From assembly GCA_947632175.1 (NCBI GenBank), contig CANROC010000008.1:1-64000 (forward strand): a stretch of DNA of 64,000 nt, written 5' to 3'. Position numbers and translations under genes: made by a program. This DNA comes from an uncultured Oscillospiraceae bacterium (GTDB taxonomy: Bacteria > Bacillota > Clostridia > Oscillospirales > Oscillospiraceae). Shown in pieces: positions 24,679 through 35,475 of the stretch. The notes under the pieces are model-generated. The model worked only from the letters and a program-made list of their open reading frames with translations. It was not told where the DNA came from and searched no databases. The stretch's first letter is position 1. Each line of letters begins with the position of its first letter.

Positions 24679-26613
24679 ATGGCAAATACGGAATTTGAAA
24701 AAAATTTAAAATATTTGCCGCTCCGGGACACCCGGATCGACGACCCGTTCTGGAACGGGTGCGTGCGTCTCGTCACCGGCGAGATCCTGCCCTACCAGTA
24801 TGACTCCCTGTGGGACCGCATCCCCGGCGCGCCCCCCAGCCGCTGTATCCGCAATCTGCGGGTGGCGGCGGGTCTGGAGGAGGGCGAGTTCGAGGGCTGG
24901 GTCTTCCAGGACACGGACCTTGCCAAGTGGCTGGAGGCGGCGGCCTACTCCCTGGCGGCCCTGCCGGACAGGAAGCTCCGGGACACCGCCGAGGACATGA
25001 TCGACCTTGTCCTCCAGGCCCAACAGCCCAACGGCTACCTCAACAGCTACTTCACCGTCAAGTACCCCGGACACCAGTTCTGCAACCTGAAGGAGGGCCA
25101 CGAGCTCTACACCGCCGGCCACTTCATCGAGGCCGCCGTGGCCTGGTACCAGGTGACGGGGGAGGACCGGTTCCTCAACGCCATGCGGCGCTTCGCCGAC
25201 CTCATCTGCGAGGTCTTCCACACCCCCGACTACGCCGACGCGGTGCCGGGGCACGAGGAGATCGAGCTGGCGCTCTACCGTCTCTATGAGGTCACCGGCG
25301 AGGAGAAATACCGCGCCATGGCCTACGATTTCATCAACCGCCGGGGCACCACGGACTACTTAAGCCGCGAGCACACCCTGCCCCGGTTCATCGACGTCTG
25401 GCACGACCGGGGGCCCTACATCCCGGAGTACGCCCAGGCGCACCTCCCGGTCCGGGAGCAGACCACCGCCGAGGGCCACGCCGTCCGGGCGCTCTACCTC
25501 TACTCCGCCATGGCGGACCTGGCCGGGAGCTACCATGACGAGGCGTTGCTGGCGGCCTGCGAGCGGCTTTACGACAACATTGTGGAGCGGCGCATGTACC
25601 TCACCGGCGGCATCGGCAGCTCCGGCACGCTGGAGCGCTTCACCGTGGACTACGACCTGCCCAACGACACGGCCTACGCCGAAAGCTGTGCCTCCATCGC
25701 CCTCGCCATGTTCTGCAAGCGCATGGCCCGCGTCACCGGCGACGCCAAGTACATGGACACCGCCGAGCTGGCCATTTACAACACGGTCCTCGCCGGCATC
25801 GCCATGGACGGCAGGAGCTTCTTCTACGTCAACCCCCTGGAGGTCATCCCCGACCAGTGCATCCCCGCCACCGACCGGGCCCACGTCAAGCCCGTCCGGC
25901 AAAAGTGGTTCGGTTGCGCCTGCTGCCCGCCGAATATCGCCAGGACCCTGGCGTCCCTGGGCGAATACGTCCTCCTGGAGGGCGAGGACAGCGTCCGGGT
26001 GAACCTCCTCATCAGCGGCGCCTACAAGACCCATCTCCACGGCGTGCCCGTGGAGCTCACGGTGGATTCCTCCCTCCCGTGGGAGGGCCGGGCGGTCCTG
26101 CGCCTCCGGGCGGAGAGACCCGTCACCGGCAGGCTCCTCATCCGCGTGCCCGAGTACGCCGAGGACCCGGCGTTCGCCGCCGCCGGCGGCCCCTTTGTCC
26201 CCGCCACGGACCGCGGCTACGCCGTCATCGACGTGAGCGGCACGGAGACGAGAGTGACCTTCACCTTCGGCATGACGGCCCGCCTTATCTACGCCAATCC
26301 CCGCGTCAGTGCCGACGCCGGCAAGGTCGCGGTGAAAAAAGGTCCCCTCGTTTACTGCCTGGAGGAGATGGACAACGGCGCGGGCCTCGCCTCCCTGCGC
26401 ATCGACACCACCAAGGCCCTCAAGGAGGTCCCCGGCGGCGACCTGCGCGACTGCGTCACCATCGAGGCGGAGGGGGAGAGGCTCACCTGGAGCGGGAGGC
26501 TTTACAGCACCCGGGCCCCGGACGCCGTCCCCGCCAAGCTCACCTTCGTCCCCTACTGCTTCTGGGGCAACCGGACGCCGGGGGAAATGACCGTCTGGGT
26601 CAACAAAAAATAA
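24679..26613 (+). CDS. GH127 beta-L-arabinofuranosidase
   Basis: A 644-residue cytoplasmic (alpha/alpha)6-barrel enzyme of the former DUF1680 family. Catalytic landmarks align with HypBA1: Glu319 (TLERF), Glu335 and Cys337 (AESCAS), and Cys413, Cys415, Cys416 (GCACCPPN). These form the zinc-thiolate site in which Cys415 would be the nucleophile. The family removes beta-1,2-linked L-arabinofuranose, for example from hydroxyproline-linked extensin oligosaccharides, so the locus probably handles plant glycoproteins as well as alpha-arabinan. ATG at 24679 preferred over GTG at 24664, which overlaps the GGGGA ribosome site. It heads the operon that continues with msmX and ara genes. Confidence 0.93.
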   Translation: MANTEFEKNLKYLPLRDTRIDDPFWNGCVRLVTGEILPYQYDSLWDRIPGAPPSRCIRNLRVAAGLEEGEFEGWVFQDTDLAKWLEAAAYSLAALPDRKLRDTAEDMIDLVLQAQQPNGYLNSYFTVKYPGHQFCNLKEGHELYTAGHFIEAAVAWYQVTGEDRFLNAMRRFADLICEVFHTPDYADAVPGHEEIELALYRLYEVTGEEKYRAMAYDFINRRGTTDYLSREHTLPRFIDVWHDRGPYIPEYAQAHLPVREQTTAEGHAVRALYLYSAMADLAGSYHDEALLAACERLYDNIVERRMYLTGGIGSSGTLERFTVDYDLPNDTAYAESCASIALAMFCKRMARVTGDAKYMDTAELAIYNTVLAGIAMDGRSFFYVNPLEVIPDQCIPATDRAHVKPVRQKWFGCACCPPNIARTLASLGEYVLLEGEDSVRVNLLISGAYKTHLHGVPVELTVDSSLPWEGRAVLRLRAERPVTGRLLIRVPEYAEDPAFAAAGGPFVPATDRGYAVIDVSGTETRVTFTFGMTARLIYANPRVSADAGKVAVKKGPLVYCLEEMDNGAGLASLRIDTTKALKEVPGGDLRDCVTIEAEGERLTWSGRLYSTRAPDAVPAKLTFVPYCFWGNRTPGEMTVWVNKK

Positions 26614-26647
26614 AAAACTTAAATTTACATAATTTGGAGGGTTCATT

Positions 26648-27820
<1,173 letters not shown>

Positions 27821-27837
27821 TCCTGACTATACCAGTT

Positions 27838-27908
27838 GCGCGAGCCGGCGGTAACGTCGGCTCGTGCCTACATACACACGAATGATCTGTGGCTACGCCA
27901 CTTAAGTG
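27838..27908 (+). other. Structured spacer between msmX and araA
   Basis: A 10-bp stem with one G-U pair (27838-27847 with 27858-27867), a small hairpin GTGGC/GCCAC at about 27890-27900, and the palindrome CACTTAAGTG (27899-27908). No U-tract. This is likely an mRNA processing or attenuation element, since the operon appears to continue. Confidence 0.45.
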
Positions 27909-27928
27909 ACTATAAAGGAGCACAGCGT

Positions 27929-29410
27929 ATGGAGTTGAAAACAAAGGAATTTTGGTTCCTGGTGGGAAGCCAGTTCCTCTATGGGCCCGAGGTGCTGGAC
28001 ACCGTGGCCGCCCGCGCCGCCGAGATGGCGGCCTGGTGGAACGAGAGCGGCAAGCTCCCCTGCAAGGTGGTCTACAAGGGCACCGTCAAGACCGACGGGG
28101 AGATCACAAAGGCCATGAAGGACGCCAACGCCGACGATGCCTGCGCCGGCATCATCACCTGGTGCCACACCTTTTCCCCCAGCAAGATGTGGATCCACGG
28201 CTTTGACCTCCTCCAAAAGCCCTACTGCCACCTGGCGACCCAATATAACCGCAACATCCCCAACCTCGAGATCGACATGGACTTCATGAACCTGAACCAG
28301 GCCGCCCACGGCGACCGGGAGCACGGCTTCATCGGCGCGCGGATGCGCCTTCCCCGGAAGATCATCGCCGGCTACTGGCAGGACGAGCCCGTTCTCAATG
28401 AGCTGGCCGCCTGGATGCGCTCCGCCGTGGGCGTGGCCTTCTCCCGGGAGCTGAAGGTCATCCGCTTCGGCGACAACATGCGCGAGGTCGCCGTCACCGA
28501 GGGCGACAAGGTGGAGACGCACATCAAACTGGGCTGGCAGGTGGACTACTGGCCCGTGGGGCACCTTGTGGAGACCATGGACGCCGTCACGGACGGGGAA
28601 ATCGACGCCAAAATGGCCGAGTACCGCGCCCGCTATGACTTTGACACCGACGACATCGCCACCGTCCGCTATCAGGCGCGGGAGGAGGTCGCCATGCGGA
28701 AGATCCTGGCGCGGGAGGGCGCCTGCGCGTTCTCCAATAACTTCCAGGACCTCTACGGCATGGAGCAGCTGCCCGGCCTGGCCACCCAGAACATGATGGC
28801 CGACGGCTGCGGCTACGGCGGCGAGGGCGACTGGAAGACCGCCGCCATGACCGCCATCATGAAGAAGATGGCCGAGGGCCTTGAGGGCGGCACCCTCTTC
28901 ATGGAGGACTACACCTACGATCTGGAACCCGGCAAGGAGGTCTCCCTGGGGGCCCACATGCTGGAGGTCTGCCCCTCCATTGCGGCCCAGAGGCCGAAGA
29001 TCCAGGTCCACCATCTGGGCATCGGCGACCGCCAGCCTCCCGCGCGCCTGGTGTTCGAGGGCAAGGCCGGCCCCGGCATCGTCGCCACGCTCATCGACAT
29101 GGGCGGGCGTCTCAGGCTCCTCGTCCAGGATATCGAGGTCATCAAGCCCATCCTGGAGATGCCCAACCTCCCTGTGGCCCGGGTCATGTGGAAGGCCCAG
29201 CCCGATCTTCTCACCGGCGTGAAGTGCTGGATCCTGGCCGGCGGGGCGCACCATACGGTGCTCTCCACCGCCGTCACCGCCCAGATGATGATCGACTGGG
29301 CGCGGATGATGGAGATCGAGTGCGTCCACATCAGCGCCGACACCACCCCCGAGGCGCTGGAGAAGGAGCTTTTCTATAACGACATCGCCTGGAAGCTCAA
29401 GAACATCTGA
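27929..29410 (+). CDS. araA: L-arabinose isomerase
   Basis: Converts L-arabinose to L-ribulose using Mn2+. The 493-residue protein matches the family length. Metal and catalytic residues correspond to the E. coli enzyme: Glu299 (GGEGDW), Glu326 (FMEDYTY), His343 (GAHMLEV) and His442 (GAHHTV). Start at 27929 is set by AAAGGAG eight bases upstream; longer in-frame readings run into the hairpin spacer. First committed step of arabinose use in this operon. Confidence 0.97.
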   Translation: MELKTKEFWFLVGSQFLYGPEVLDTVAARAAEMAAWWNESGKLPCKVVYKGTVKTDGEITKAMKDANADDACAGIITWCHTFSPSKMWIHGFDLLQKPYCHLATQYNRNIPNLEIDMDFMNLNQAAHGDREHGFIGARMRLPRKIIAGYWQDEPVLNELAAWMRSAVGVAFSRELKVIRFGDNMREVAVTEGDKVETHIKLGWQVDYWPVGHLVETMDAVTDGEIDAKMAEYRARYDFDTDDIATVRYQAREEVAMRKILAREGACAFSNNFQDLYGMEQLPGLATQNMMADGCGYGGEGDWKTAAMTAIMKKMAEGLEGGTLFMEDYTYDLEPGKEVSLGAHMLEVCPSIAAQRPKIQVHHLGIGDRQPPARLVFEGKAGPGIVATLIDMGGRLRLLVQDIEVIKPILEMPNLPVARVMWKAQPDLLTGVKCWILAGGAHHTVLSTAVTAQMMIDWARMMEIECVHISADTTPEALEKELFYNDIAWKLKNI

Positions 29411-29430
29411 TCGGCAGGGGAGGAACACAT

Positions 29431-30588
29431 ATGCCCATCAAACTGCACAAGGACTTCGCCGGCGTGGTCTACTCGCCCCGCCGGGAGGAGGTCTACGGCA
29501 ACGGCGGCGGCGTCCTCTACCCCCGCCCCATCGAGCTCCACCACGCCGGGGAGGACAACGGCCTCATTCTCGCCGCCTTCGACCACTACACCGTCAAGGA
29601 GCCCCCCGTCACCCCCATCTACGCCAGCCGGGACGGCGGCAAGACCTGGGAATTTTACTCCCAGGTGGAGGACACGAAAAACGGCTACGGCCTCCGGTTC
29701 CAGCCGGTGCTCCTGGAGCTGGACCGGGACTGCGGCGACCTGCCCGCCGGCACCATCGTCTTCTCCGCCAACTCCATCCCCCTCACCTTTGAGGTGACGG
29801 AGCTCCTCTTCTTCGTAAGCCGCGACCACGGCAGGACCTGGGAGTACCGCTCCACGATCTGCGCCGGCGGCCCCCCGGTGGAGCAGAACTGGGACCATCT
29901 CGGCCCCGTCTGGGAGCCCTTCATCTACCTCAACGCCCGGGGGGACATCACCGTCATCTACACCGACGAGCGGCCCCACACCAACCGCCTCCTCAACCAG
30001 ACCCTGGCCCTCCAGGTGTCCCAGGACGGCGGGAAGACCTGGGGCGAGGAGAAATTCGTCACCGCCGTCCCCGACGGCTTCCAGCGCCCCGGCATGGCCA
30101 TCGTCACCCGCCTGCCCAACGGGAAGTTTTTCGTCTGCTACGAGGTGGTGAACTTCAAGGAGTCCATGTTCCCGCCCTGCGAGGTGCGCTTCAAGCTCTC
30201 CGACGACGGCGTGGACTGGGGCGACCCCGCCGAGCTCGGTACCGTGGCCGAGACCGCCGACGGCTTCTTCCTGGGGAGCATGCCCTACTGCCTCTGGATC
30301 CCCCAGGGCGGTCCCAACGGCACCATCATCCTCTCCAGCAAGAAGGACTCCGGCCCCGTGGGCCTGCGGGATCCCGGCTGGTTCCTGGTCAACTATAACC
30401 TGGCCGAGGGCCCCTGGGAGAAGCTCCCCATGCTGGTCACCTACGACTCCCGGATGCACCAGGCCGGCTGGAGCATGGGCATGTGTACCGTGGAAAACGG
30501 CACGAAGCTCCTCCAGCTTTGCCCCTCCCAGATGGACACCAGAATGCTCCAGATCTCTTATGGCCTGGGGGACATTCTGGAAGACTGA
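29431..30588 (+). CDS. Sialidase-superfamily propeller protein, candidate GH93-like exo-arabinanase
   Basis: A 385-residue cytoplasmic protein with Asp-box repeats typical of six-bladed sialidase propellers: SRDGGKTW (about residue 67), SRDHGRTW (about 130), SQDGGKTW (about 192) and the weaker SDDGVDWG (about 253). Annotation pipelines would probably call it exo-alpha-sialidase. It lies inside the araA-araB-araD operon, 20 bases after araA, with no other sialic acid gene present. GH93 exo-1,5-arabinanases share this fold, so an arabino-oligosaccharide hydrolase is more plausible (inference). An RBS GGGGAGGA precedes the ATG. Confidence 0.72.
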   Translation: MPIKLHKDFAGVVYSPRREEVYGNGGGVLYPRPIELHHAGEDNGLILAAFDHYTVKEPPVTPIYASRDGGKTWEFYSQVEDTKNGYGLRFQPVLLELDRDCGDLPAGTIVFSANSIPLTFEVTELLFFVSRDHGRTWEYRSTICAGGPPVEQNWDHLGPVWEPFIYLNARGDITVIYTDERPHTNRLLNQTLALQVSQDGGKTWGEEKFVTAVPDGFQRPGMAIVTRLPNGKFFVCYEVVNFKESMFPPCEVRFKLSDDGVDWGDPAELGTVAETADGFFLGSMPYCLWIPQGGPNGTIILSSKKDSGPVGLRDPGWFLVNYNLAEGPWEKLPMLVTYDSRMHQAGWSMGMCTVENGTKLLQLCPSQMDTRMLQISYGLGDILED

Positions 30589-30612
30589 AATCGAAAAAGG
30601 AGACATTTCATC

Positions 30613-32181
30613 ATGGATCTTTCCAAGACAGCCTTGGGCCTGGAGCTGGGCTCCACCCGCATCAAGGCCGTACTGATCGACGAAAACCACATCCCCATCG
30701 CCTCCGGCGACCACGAGTGGGAGAACCGCCTGGTGGACGGCGTGTGGACCTACTCCATGGAGGACATCCACACCGGCATCCGCCACTGCTACGCCAACCT
30801 CAAGAAGGACGTGCGGGAGAAATTCGGCCAGGACCTCACCACCGTGGGGGCCATCGGCGTCTCCGCCATGATGCACGGCTACCTGCCTTTCGATAAGGAC
30901 ATGAACCAACTGGCGGAGTTTCGCACCTGGCGCAACACCATCACCGGCCAGGCGGCGGCGGAGCTTACGAAGCTCTTCGGCTTCAACATCCCCCAGCGCT
31001 GGTCCATCGCTCACCTCTATCAGGCCATCTTAAACGGCGAGGAGCACCTGCCGCGCCTGGCGCACCTGACGACTCTGGCCGGCTACATCCACTATGAGCT
31101 GACGGGCAAGCACGTCATGGGCATCGGCGAGGCCTCCGGCATGTTCCCCATCGACAGCGCGGAGCTCGACTACGACCAGCGGATGGTGGACCTCTTCGAC
31201 GCCCTCACCGAGTTCAAGGGCTACGACTGGAAGCTGCGGGACGTGCTGCCCCGCGTCCTCGTGGCCGGCGAGCACGCCGGCGTGCTGACCGAGGCCGGCG
31301 CCAAATTCCTGGACCCCGAGGGAACGCTCCAGCCCGGCATCCCCGTCTGCCCGCCGGAGGGCGACGCCGGCACCGGCATGGCCGCCACCAACTCCGTGAA
31401 GGTGGGCACCGGCAACGTCTCCGCCGGCACCTCGGATTTCGCCATGGTGGTGGTGGACAAGGCTTTAGGCGTCCACCGGGAGATCGACATGGTCACCACC
31501 CCCGCCGGGGCCCCCGTGGCCATGGTCCACTGCAACAACTGCACCAGCGACATCAACGCCTGGGTGGGCCTCTTCGCGGACTTTGCCGAGGCGGCGGGGC
31601 TTCAAATCGACCGTGGCGCGCTTTTCACTCTCCTCTTCAAAAAGGCCATGGAGGGCGACCCGGACTGCGGCGGGCTTCTGAGCTTCAACTACTTCTCCGG
31701 CGAGGGCGTCACCGACATGGACGAGGGCCGGCCCCTTTTCATGCGCACGCCGGATTCCCACGTGACGCTGGCCAACTTCATGCGCACGCATCTGCTGTCC
31801 GCCCTCGCGACCTTGAAGATCGGCCTTGACATCCTCACCGGCGAGGAGCAGGTCAAAATCGACAAGCTCTACGGCCACGGCGGCTTCTTCAAGACCCCCA
31901 CCGTGGGCCAGACCATGCTCTCCGCCGCCGCCGGCGTGCCGGTGAGCGTCATGGAGACCGCCGGCGAGGGCGGCCCCTACGGCATGGCGCTCCTGGCGGC
32001 CTACATGATCCGCAAGGTGGGCACCGAGACGCTGGACGAGTACCTGGAAAATCGCGTTTTCAATACCGCCGGCTCCACCACGCTCATGGCGGAAAAGGCC
32101 GATGTGGACGGCTTCAACGCTTTCCTCAAAAAGTACGTCGCCGCTCTGCCGGTGGAAAAAATGGCTGCGGAGGTTTTATAA
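30613..32181 (+). CDS. araB: FGGY-family carbohydrate kinase, probable L-ribulokinase
   Basis: A 522-residue FGGY kinase: ATP-binding start [16 protein letters not shown], a central linker, and the second domain with [10 protein letters not shown] and a Gly-rich adenosine motif ([17 protein letters not shown]). It is not a close match to classical AraB, but it lies between the isomerase and epimerase genes where L-ribulose must be phosphorylated, so L-ribulokinase is the best call. Sequence alone could also fit a xylulokinase-like enzyme. AAAAGGAG precedes the ATG; the stop is one base before araD. Confidence 0.82.
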   Translation: MDLSKTALGLELGSTRIKAVLIDENHIPIASGDHEWENRLVDGVWTYSMEDIHTGIRHCYANLKKDVREKFGQDLTTVGAIGVSAMMHGYLPFDKDMNQLAEFRTWRNTITGQAAAELTKLFGFNIPQRWSIAHLYQAILNGEEHLPRLAHLTTLAGYIHYELTGKHVMGIGEASGMFPIDSAELDYDQRMVDLFDALTEFKGYDWKLRDVLPRVLVAGEHAGVLTEAGAKFLDPEGTLQPGIPVCPPEGDAGTGMAATNSVKVGTGNVSAGTSDFAMVVVDKALGVHREIDMVTTPAGAPVAMVHCNNCTSDINAWVGLFADFAEAAGLQIDRGALFTLLFKKAMEGDPDCGGLLSFNYFSGEGVTDMDEGRPLFMRTPDSHVTLANFMRTHLLSALATLKIGLDILTGEEQVKIDKLYGHGGFFKTPTVGQTMLSAAAGVPVSVMETAGEGGPYGMALLAAYMIRKVGTETLDEYLENRVFNTAGSTTLMAEKADVDGFNAFLKKYVAALPVEKMAAEVL

Positions 32182-32182
32182 T

Positions 32183-32878
32183 ATGCTGGAAGAACTGAAA
32201 GAACTGGTCTGCAAGGCCAATCTGGAGCTGCCCAAGCACGGCCTTGTCACCTTCACCTGGGGCAACGTCTCCGGCATCGACCGGGAGCGGGGCCTTGTGG
32301 TCATCAAGCCCTCCGGGGTGGACTACGACGGCATGACCGCCGAGGACATGGTGGTCGTGGACCTCAACGGCAACCGAGTGGAGGGCAAATGGAAGCCCTC
32401 GTCGGACACCGCCACCCATGTGGCGCTCTATAAGGCGTTCCCCGCCCTCGGCGGCGTGGTACACACCCACTCCCGCTGGGCCACGTCCTTTGCCCAGGCC
32501 GGGCGGGGCATCCCTCCTTTCGGCACTACCCAGGGCGACTACTTCTACGGGGAGATCCCCTGCACCAGGAAGATGACCCCCGCCGAGATCGCCGGCGAGT
32601 ATGAGCTGGAGACGGGCAACGTCATCATCGAGACGTTCATCAAAAACGACATCGCCCCGGCGGACATCCCGGCGGTGCTGGTCCACTCCCACGGCCCCTT
32701 CGCCTGGGGCACGGACCCCATGAACGCCGTCCACAACGCCGTGGTGCTGGAGGAGGTGGCCTTCATGGCTTTCCACGCCATGGCCCTCACCCCCGGCCTG
32801 CCCCCCATGCAGCAGGAGCTGCTGGACAAACATTACCTCCGTAAGCACGGCGCCAACGCCTATTACGGCCAGAATTAA
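32183..32878 (+). CDS. araD: L-ribulose-5-phosphate 4-epimerase
   Basis: A 231-residue class II aldolase-family enzyme, exactly the E. coli AraD length. Zinc ligands His94 and His96 lie in HTHSRWAT and a third His in [10 protein letters not shown]. It yields D-xylulose-5-phosphate, which feeds the transketolase and transaldolase encoded next. GGAGG nine bases before the ATG at 32183 sets the start; an in-frame reading 27 codons longer would overlap the kinase. Confidence 0.96.
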   Translation: MLEELKELVCKANLELPKHGLVTFTWGNVSGIDRERGLVVIKPSGVDYDGMTAEDMVVVDLNGNRVEGKWKPSSDTATHVALYKAFPALGGVVHTHSRWATSFAQAGRGIPPFGTTQGDYFYGEIPCTRKMTPAEIAGEYELETGNVIIETFIKNDIAPADIPAVLVHSHGPFAWGTDPMNAVHNAVVLEEVAFMAFHAMALTPGLPPMQQELLDKHYLRKHGANAYYGQN

Positions 32879-32894
32879 GGAGGAGATCGACCAC

Positions 32895-33737
32895 ATGACA
32901 GACGCTGAAAGAAAGGACCTTCAGATCAAAGCCACAAAGGTCCGCATGGGCGTGGTGGAGAGCACCCACGCCGCCAAGGCGGGACACCCCGGCGGCTCCC
33001 TGTCCGCCGCGGACATGTTCACCTACCTCTACTTCAAGGAGCTGCGGGTAGACCCCGCCGATCCCAAGAACCCCGACCGTGACCGCTTCGTCCTCAGTAA
33101 GGGCCACACCGCCCCGGGCCTTTACTCGGCCCTGGCCCTCCGGGGCTTCTTCCCCTGGGAGGACCTTAAGACCCTGCGCCAGATCGGCAGCCACCTCCAG
33201 GGCCACCCCAACATGAACTACACCCCCGGCGTGGATATGTCCACCGGCTCTTTGGGCCAGGGCGTCAGCTGCGCCGCCGGCATGGCCAAGGCCGCCAAAT
33301 ACCTGGGCAAGGAATGCCGCGTCTATACGCTTCTCGGCGACGGCGAGATCGAGGAGGGCGAGGTCTGGGAGGCCTTCATGTTCGCCGCCAACTATAAGCT
33401 GGACAACTTCTGCGCCATCATCGACAAGAACGGCCTCCAGATCGACGGCCCCACCAAGGACGTTATGGACTCCGGCGACATCGCCGCGAAGCTCCGGGCC
33501 TTCGGCTTCGAGGTGGTGGAGATCAACGGCCACTGCTTTGACGAGATCGAGGCGGCTTTCCAAAAGGCCAGGGAGACGAAGGGCAAGCCCTTCGGCATCG
33601 TGATGCACACCGTCAAGGGCCTGGGCGTCAGCTACATGACCAACAGCGTGGATTGGCACGGCAAGGCGCCTAACGACGCCGAGTACGAGATCGCCATGAA
33701 CGAGCTTAACGCAAAGCTTAAGGAATTGGAGGCGTAA
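32895..33737 (+). CDS. Transketolase, N-terminal subunit
   Basis: A 280-residue thiamine-diphosphate-binding half of a split transketolase: GHPGGSLSAADMF, the His-containing SKGHTAPGLYSAL, and the TPP motif GDGEIEEGEVWEAF followed by NKLDN-like residues. Three bases separate it from the C-terminal half. It works on xylulose-5-phosphate made by AraD. Split transketolases are common in Clostridia. Confidence 0.95.
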   Translation: MTDAERKDLQIKATKVRMGVVESTHAAKAGHPGGSLSAADMFTYLYFKELRVDPADPKNPDRDRFVLSKGHTAPGLYSALALRGFFPWEDLKTLRQIGSHLQGHPNMNYTPGVDMSTGSLGQGVSCAAGMAKAAKYLGKECRVYTLLGDGEIEEGEVWEAFMFAANYKLDNFCAIIDKNGLQIDGPTKDVMDSGDIAAKLRAFGFEVVEINGHCFDEIEAAFQKARETKGKPFGIVMHTVKGLGVSYMTNSVDWHGKAPNDAEYEIAMNELNAKLKELEA

Positions 33738-33740
33738 ACA

Positions 33741-34679
33741 ATGGCAGACGTGAAAAAAATGGCGACCCGCGACGCCTACGGCGCGGCCCTGGCCGAGCTG
33801 GGCGAGGAAAAATCCGACCTCGTGGTCTTTGAGGCCGACCTGGCCGCCGCCACCAAGACCGGCGTCTTCCGCAAGAAATTCCCCGACCGCCACTTTGAGT
33901 GCGGCATCGCCGAGGGCAACATGATGGCCGTGGCCGCCGGCGCGGCGTCCATGGGGCTCGTGCCCTTCGCCAGCTCCTTCGCCATGTTCGCCGCCGGCCG
34001 CGCCTTTGAGCAGGTGCGCAACTCCATCGGCTACCCCCACCTCAACGTGAAGATCGGCGCCACCCACGGCGGCATCAGCGTGGGCGAGGACGGCGCGTCC
34101 CACCAGTGCTGTGAGGACTTCGCCCTCATGCGCTCCATCCCCGGCATGGTCGTCCTGTGCCCCTCCGACGCGGTGGAGGCCCGTGCCGCCGTCCGCGCCG
34201 CCTACGAGCACCAGGGCCCCGTGTACCTCCGCTTCGGCCGCCTCGCCATCCCCGTTTTCCACGACGAGAACGATTTCCACTTCGAGATCGGCAAGGGCGA
34301 GACGCTTGCCGAGGGCAATGACGTCGCCATCATCGCCACGGGCCTCATGGTCTACGAGGCGCTGGAGGCCGCCAAGGCCCTGGAGGCCGAGGGCATCCAC
34401 GCCCGGGTCATCAACCTGTGCACCGTCAAGCCCCTGGACACCGAGCTCGTCCTGAATGCCGCCCGCGAGTGCGGCAAGATCGTCACCGCCGAGGAGCACA
34501 GCGTCATCGGCGGCCTCGGCGAGGCCGTCTGCGCCGCCGTGGCCGAGTCCGGCATCCCCTGCAAGGTCAAGCGCGTGGGCGTCAACGACGTGTTCGGTCA
34601 CTCCGGCCCCGCCGTGCCCCTGCTCAAGGAGTTCGGCCTCTCCGCCGAGAACATCGCCAAAGTGGCGAAGGAGCTTTAA
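33741..34679 (+). CDS. Transketolase, C-terminal subunit
   Basis: A 312-residue partner containing the pyrimidine-binding and C-terminal domains: DAYGAALAELGEE, the catalytic Glu region FECGIAEGNMMAVAAG, FAMFAAGRAFEQVRNSI, and a Rossmann-like C-terminus (VITAEEHSVIGGLGEAV-type, here IVTAEEHSVIGGLGEAV). Directly downstream of the N-terminal subunit; together they complete the active site. Confidence 0.95.
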   Translation: MADVKKMATRDAYGAALAELGEEKSDLVVFEADLAAATKTGVFRKKFPDRHFECGIAEGNMMAVAAGAASMGLVPFASSFAMFAAGRAFEQVRNSIGYPHLNVKIGATHGGISVGEDGASHQCCEDFALMRSIPGMVVLCPSDAVEARAAVRAAYEHQGPVYLRFGRLAIPVFHDENDFHFEIGKGETLAEGNDVAIIATGLMVYEALEAAKALEAEGIHARVINLCTVKPLDTELVLNAARECGKIVTAEEHSVIGGLGEAVCAAVAESGIPCKVKRVGVNDVFGHSGPAVPLLKEFGLSAENIAKVAKEL

Positions 34680-34713
34680 AAATCACATCAAATCAACATA
34701 GGAGGAATAACCC

Positions 34714-35367
34714 ATGAAACTCTTCATCGACACCGCCAACGTGGAGGACATCCGCAAGGCCAACGACCTGGGCGTCATCTGCGGCGTCACCACCAACCCC
34801 AGCCTCATCGCCAAGGAGGGCCGCGACTTCAACGAGGTCATCCGTGAGATCACCTCCATCGTGGACGGCCCCATCTCCGGCGAGGTCAAGGCCACCACCA
34901 CCAAGGCCGAGGATATGATCAAAGAAGGCCGCGAGATCGCCGCCATCCACCCCAACATGGTGGTCAAGATTCCCATGACCGCCGAGGGCCTCAAGGCCGT
35001 CAAGGTCCTCCATGCCGAGGGCATCAAGACCAACGTCACCCTGGTCTTCACCGCCAACCAGGCCCTCCTGGCCGCCCGCGCCGGCGCCACCTACGTCAGC
35101 CCGTTCCTGGGCCGCCTCGACGACATCTCCACCGTCGGCGTGGACCTCATCGAGGACATCGTCACCATCTTCGATAACTACGGCTTCGACACGGAGATCA
35201 TCTGCGCCTCCGTCCGTAACCCCATCCACGTCACCCAGTGCGCCCTGGCCGGCGCCCACATCGCCACCGTCCCTTACAGCGTCATCGAGCAAATGCTCCA
35301 CCACCCCCTCACCGACGCCGGCATCGAGAAGTTCAAAAAGGACTACATCGCCGTCTTCGGCGAGTAA
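34714..35367 (+). CDS. tal: Transaldolase, small TalC/FSA-type
   Basis: A 217-residue TIM-barrel of the short transaldolase / fructose-6-phosphate aldolase group. Schiff-base Lys85 lies in VVKIPMT, the position known in E. coli FSA. Start motif [20 protein letters not shown] follows. It closes the arabinose operon by linking its product to glycolysis. GGAGGAAT precedes the ATG, and an intrinsic terminator follows. Confidence 0.95.
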   Translation: MKLFIDTANVEDIRKANDLGVICGVTTNPSLIAKEGRDFNEVIREITSIVDGPISGEVKATTTKAEDMIKEGREIAAIHPNMVVKIPMTAEGLKAVKVLHAEGIKTNVTLVFTANQALLAARAGATYVSPFLGRLDDISTVGVDLIEDIVTIFDNYGFDTEIICASVRNPIHVTQCALAGAHIATVPYSVIEQMLHHPLTDAGIEKFKKDYIAVFGE

Positions 35368-35377
35368 TCGCCCCCTC

Positions 35378-35409
35378 AACTCCCCGCCCAAAAGCGGGGA
35401 GTTCTTTTC
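35378..35409 (+). terminator. Intrinsic terminator of the arabinose operon
   Basis: Perfect 10-bp stem AACTCCCCGC/GCGGGGAGTT (35378-35387, 35394-35403) with a 6-nt loop, followed by CTTTTCTT. Confidence 0.88.
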
Positions 35410-35427
35410 TTCCCCCTCCCGGACAAT

Positions 35428-35475
35428 GCGTATTATACCACAAATTAAGCAGTTTGTCAAGTATTTTTTAGTAAA
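35428..35475 (-). promoter_or_regulatory. Outward-facing consensus promoter at the left edge of island A (48-bp repeat, copy 1)
   Basis: On the minus strand, TTGACA (35455-35460) and TATAAT (35432-35437) are 17 bp apart with TGTGG before the -10. It fires away from the island, into the 3' end of the transaldolase gene in antisense. The 48 bases are nearly identical to 46464-46511 at the right edge of island C. Confidence 0.7.

Noticed and set aside
29431-30588. Exo-alpha-sialidase function
   Set aside because: Fold fits, but the operon is for arabinose and no sialic acid gene is nearby; kept as a fold-level call.
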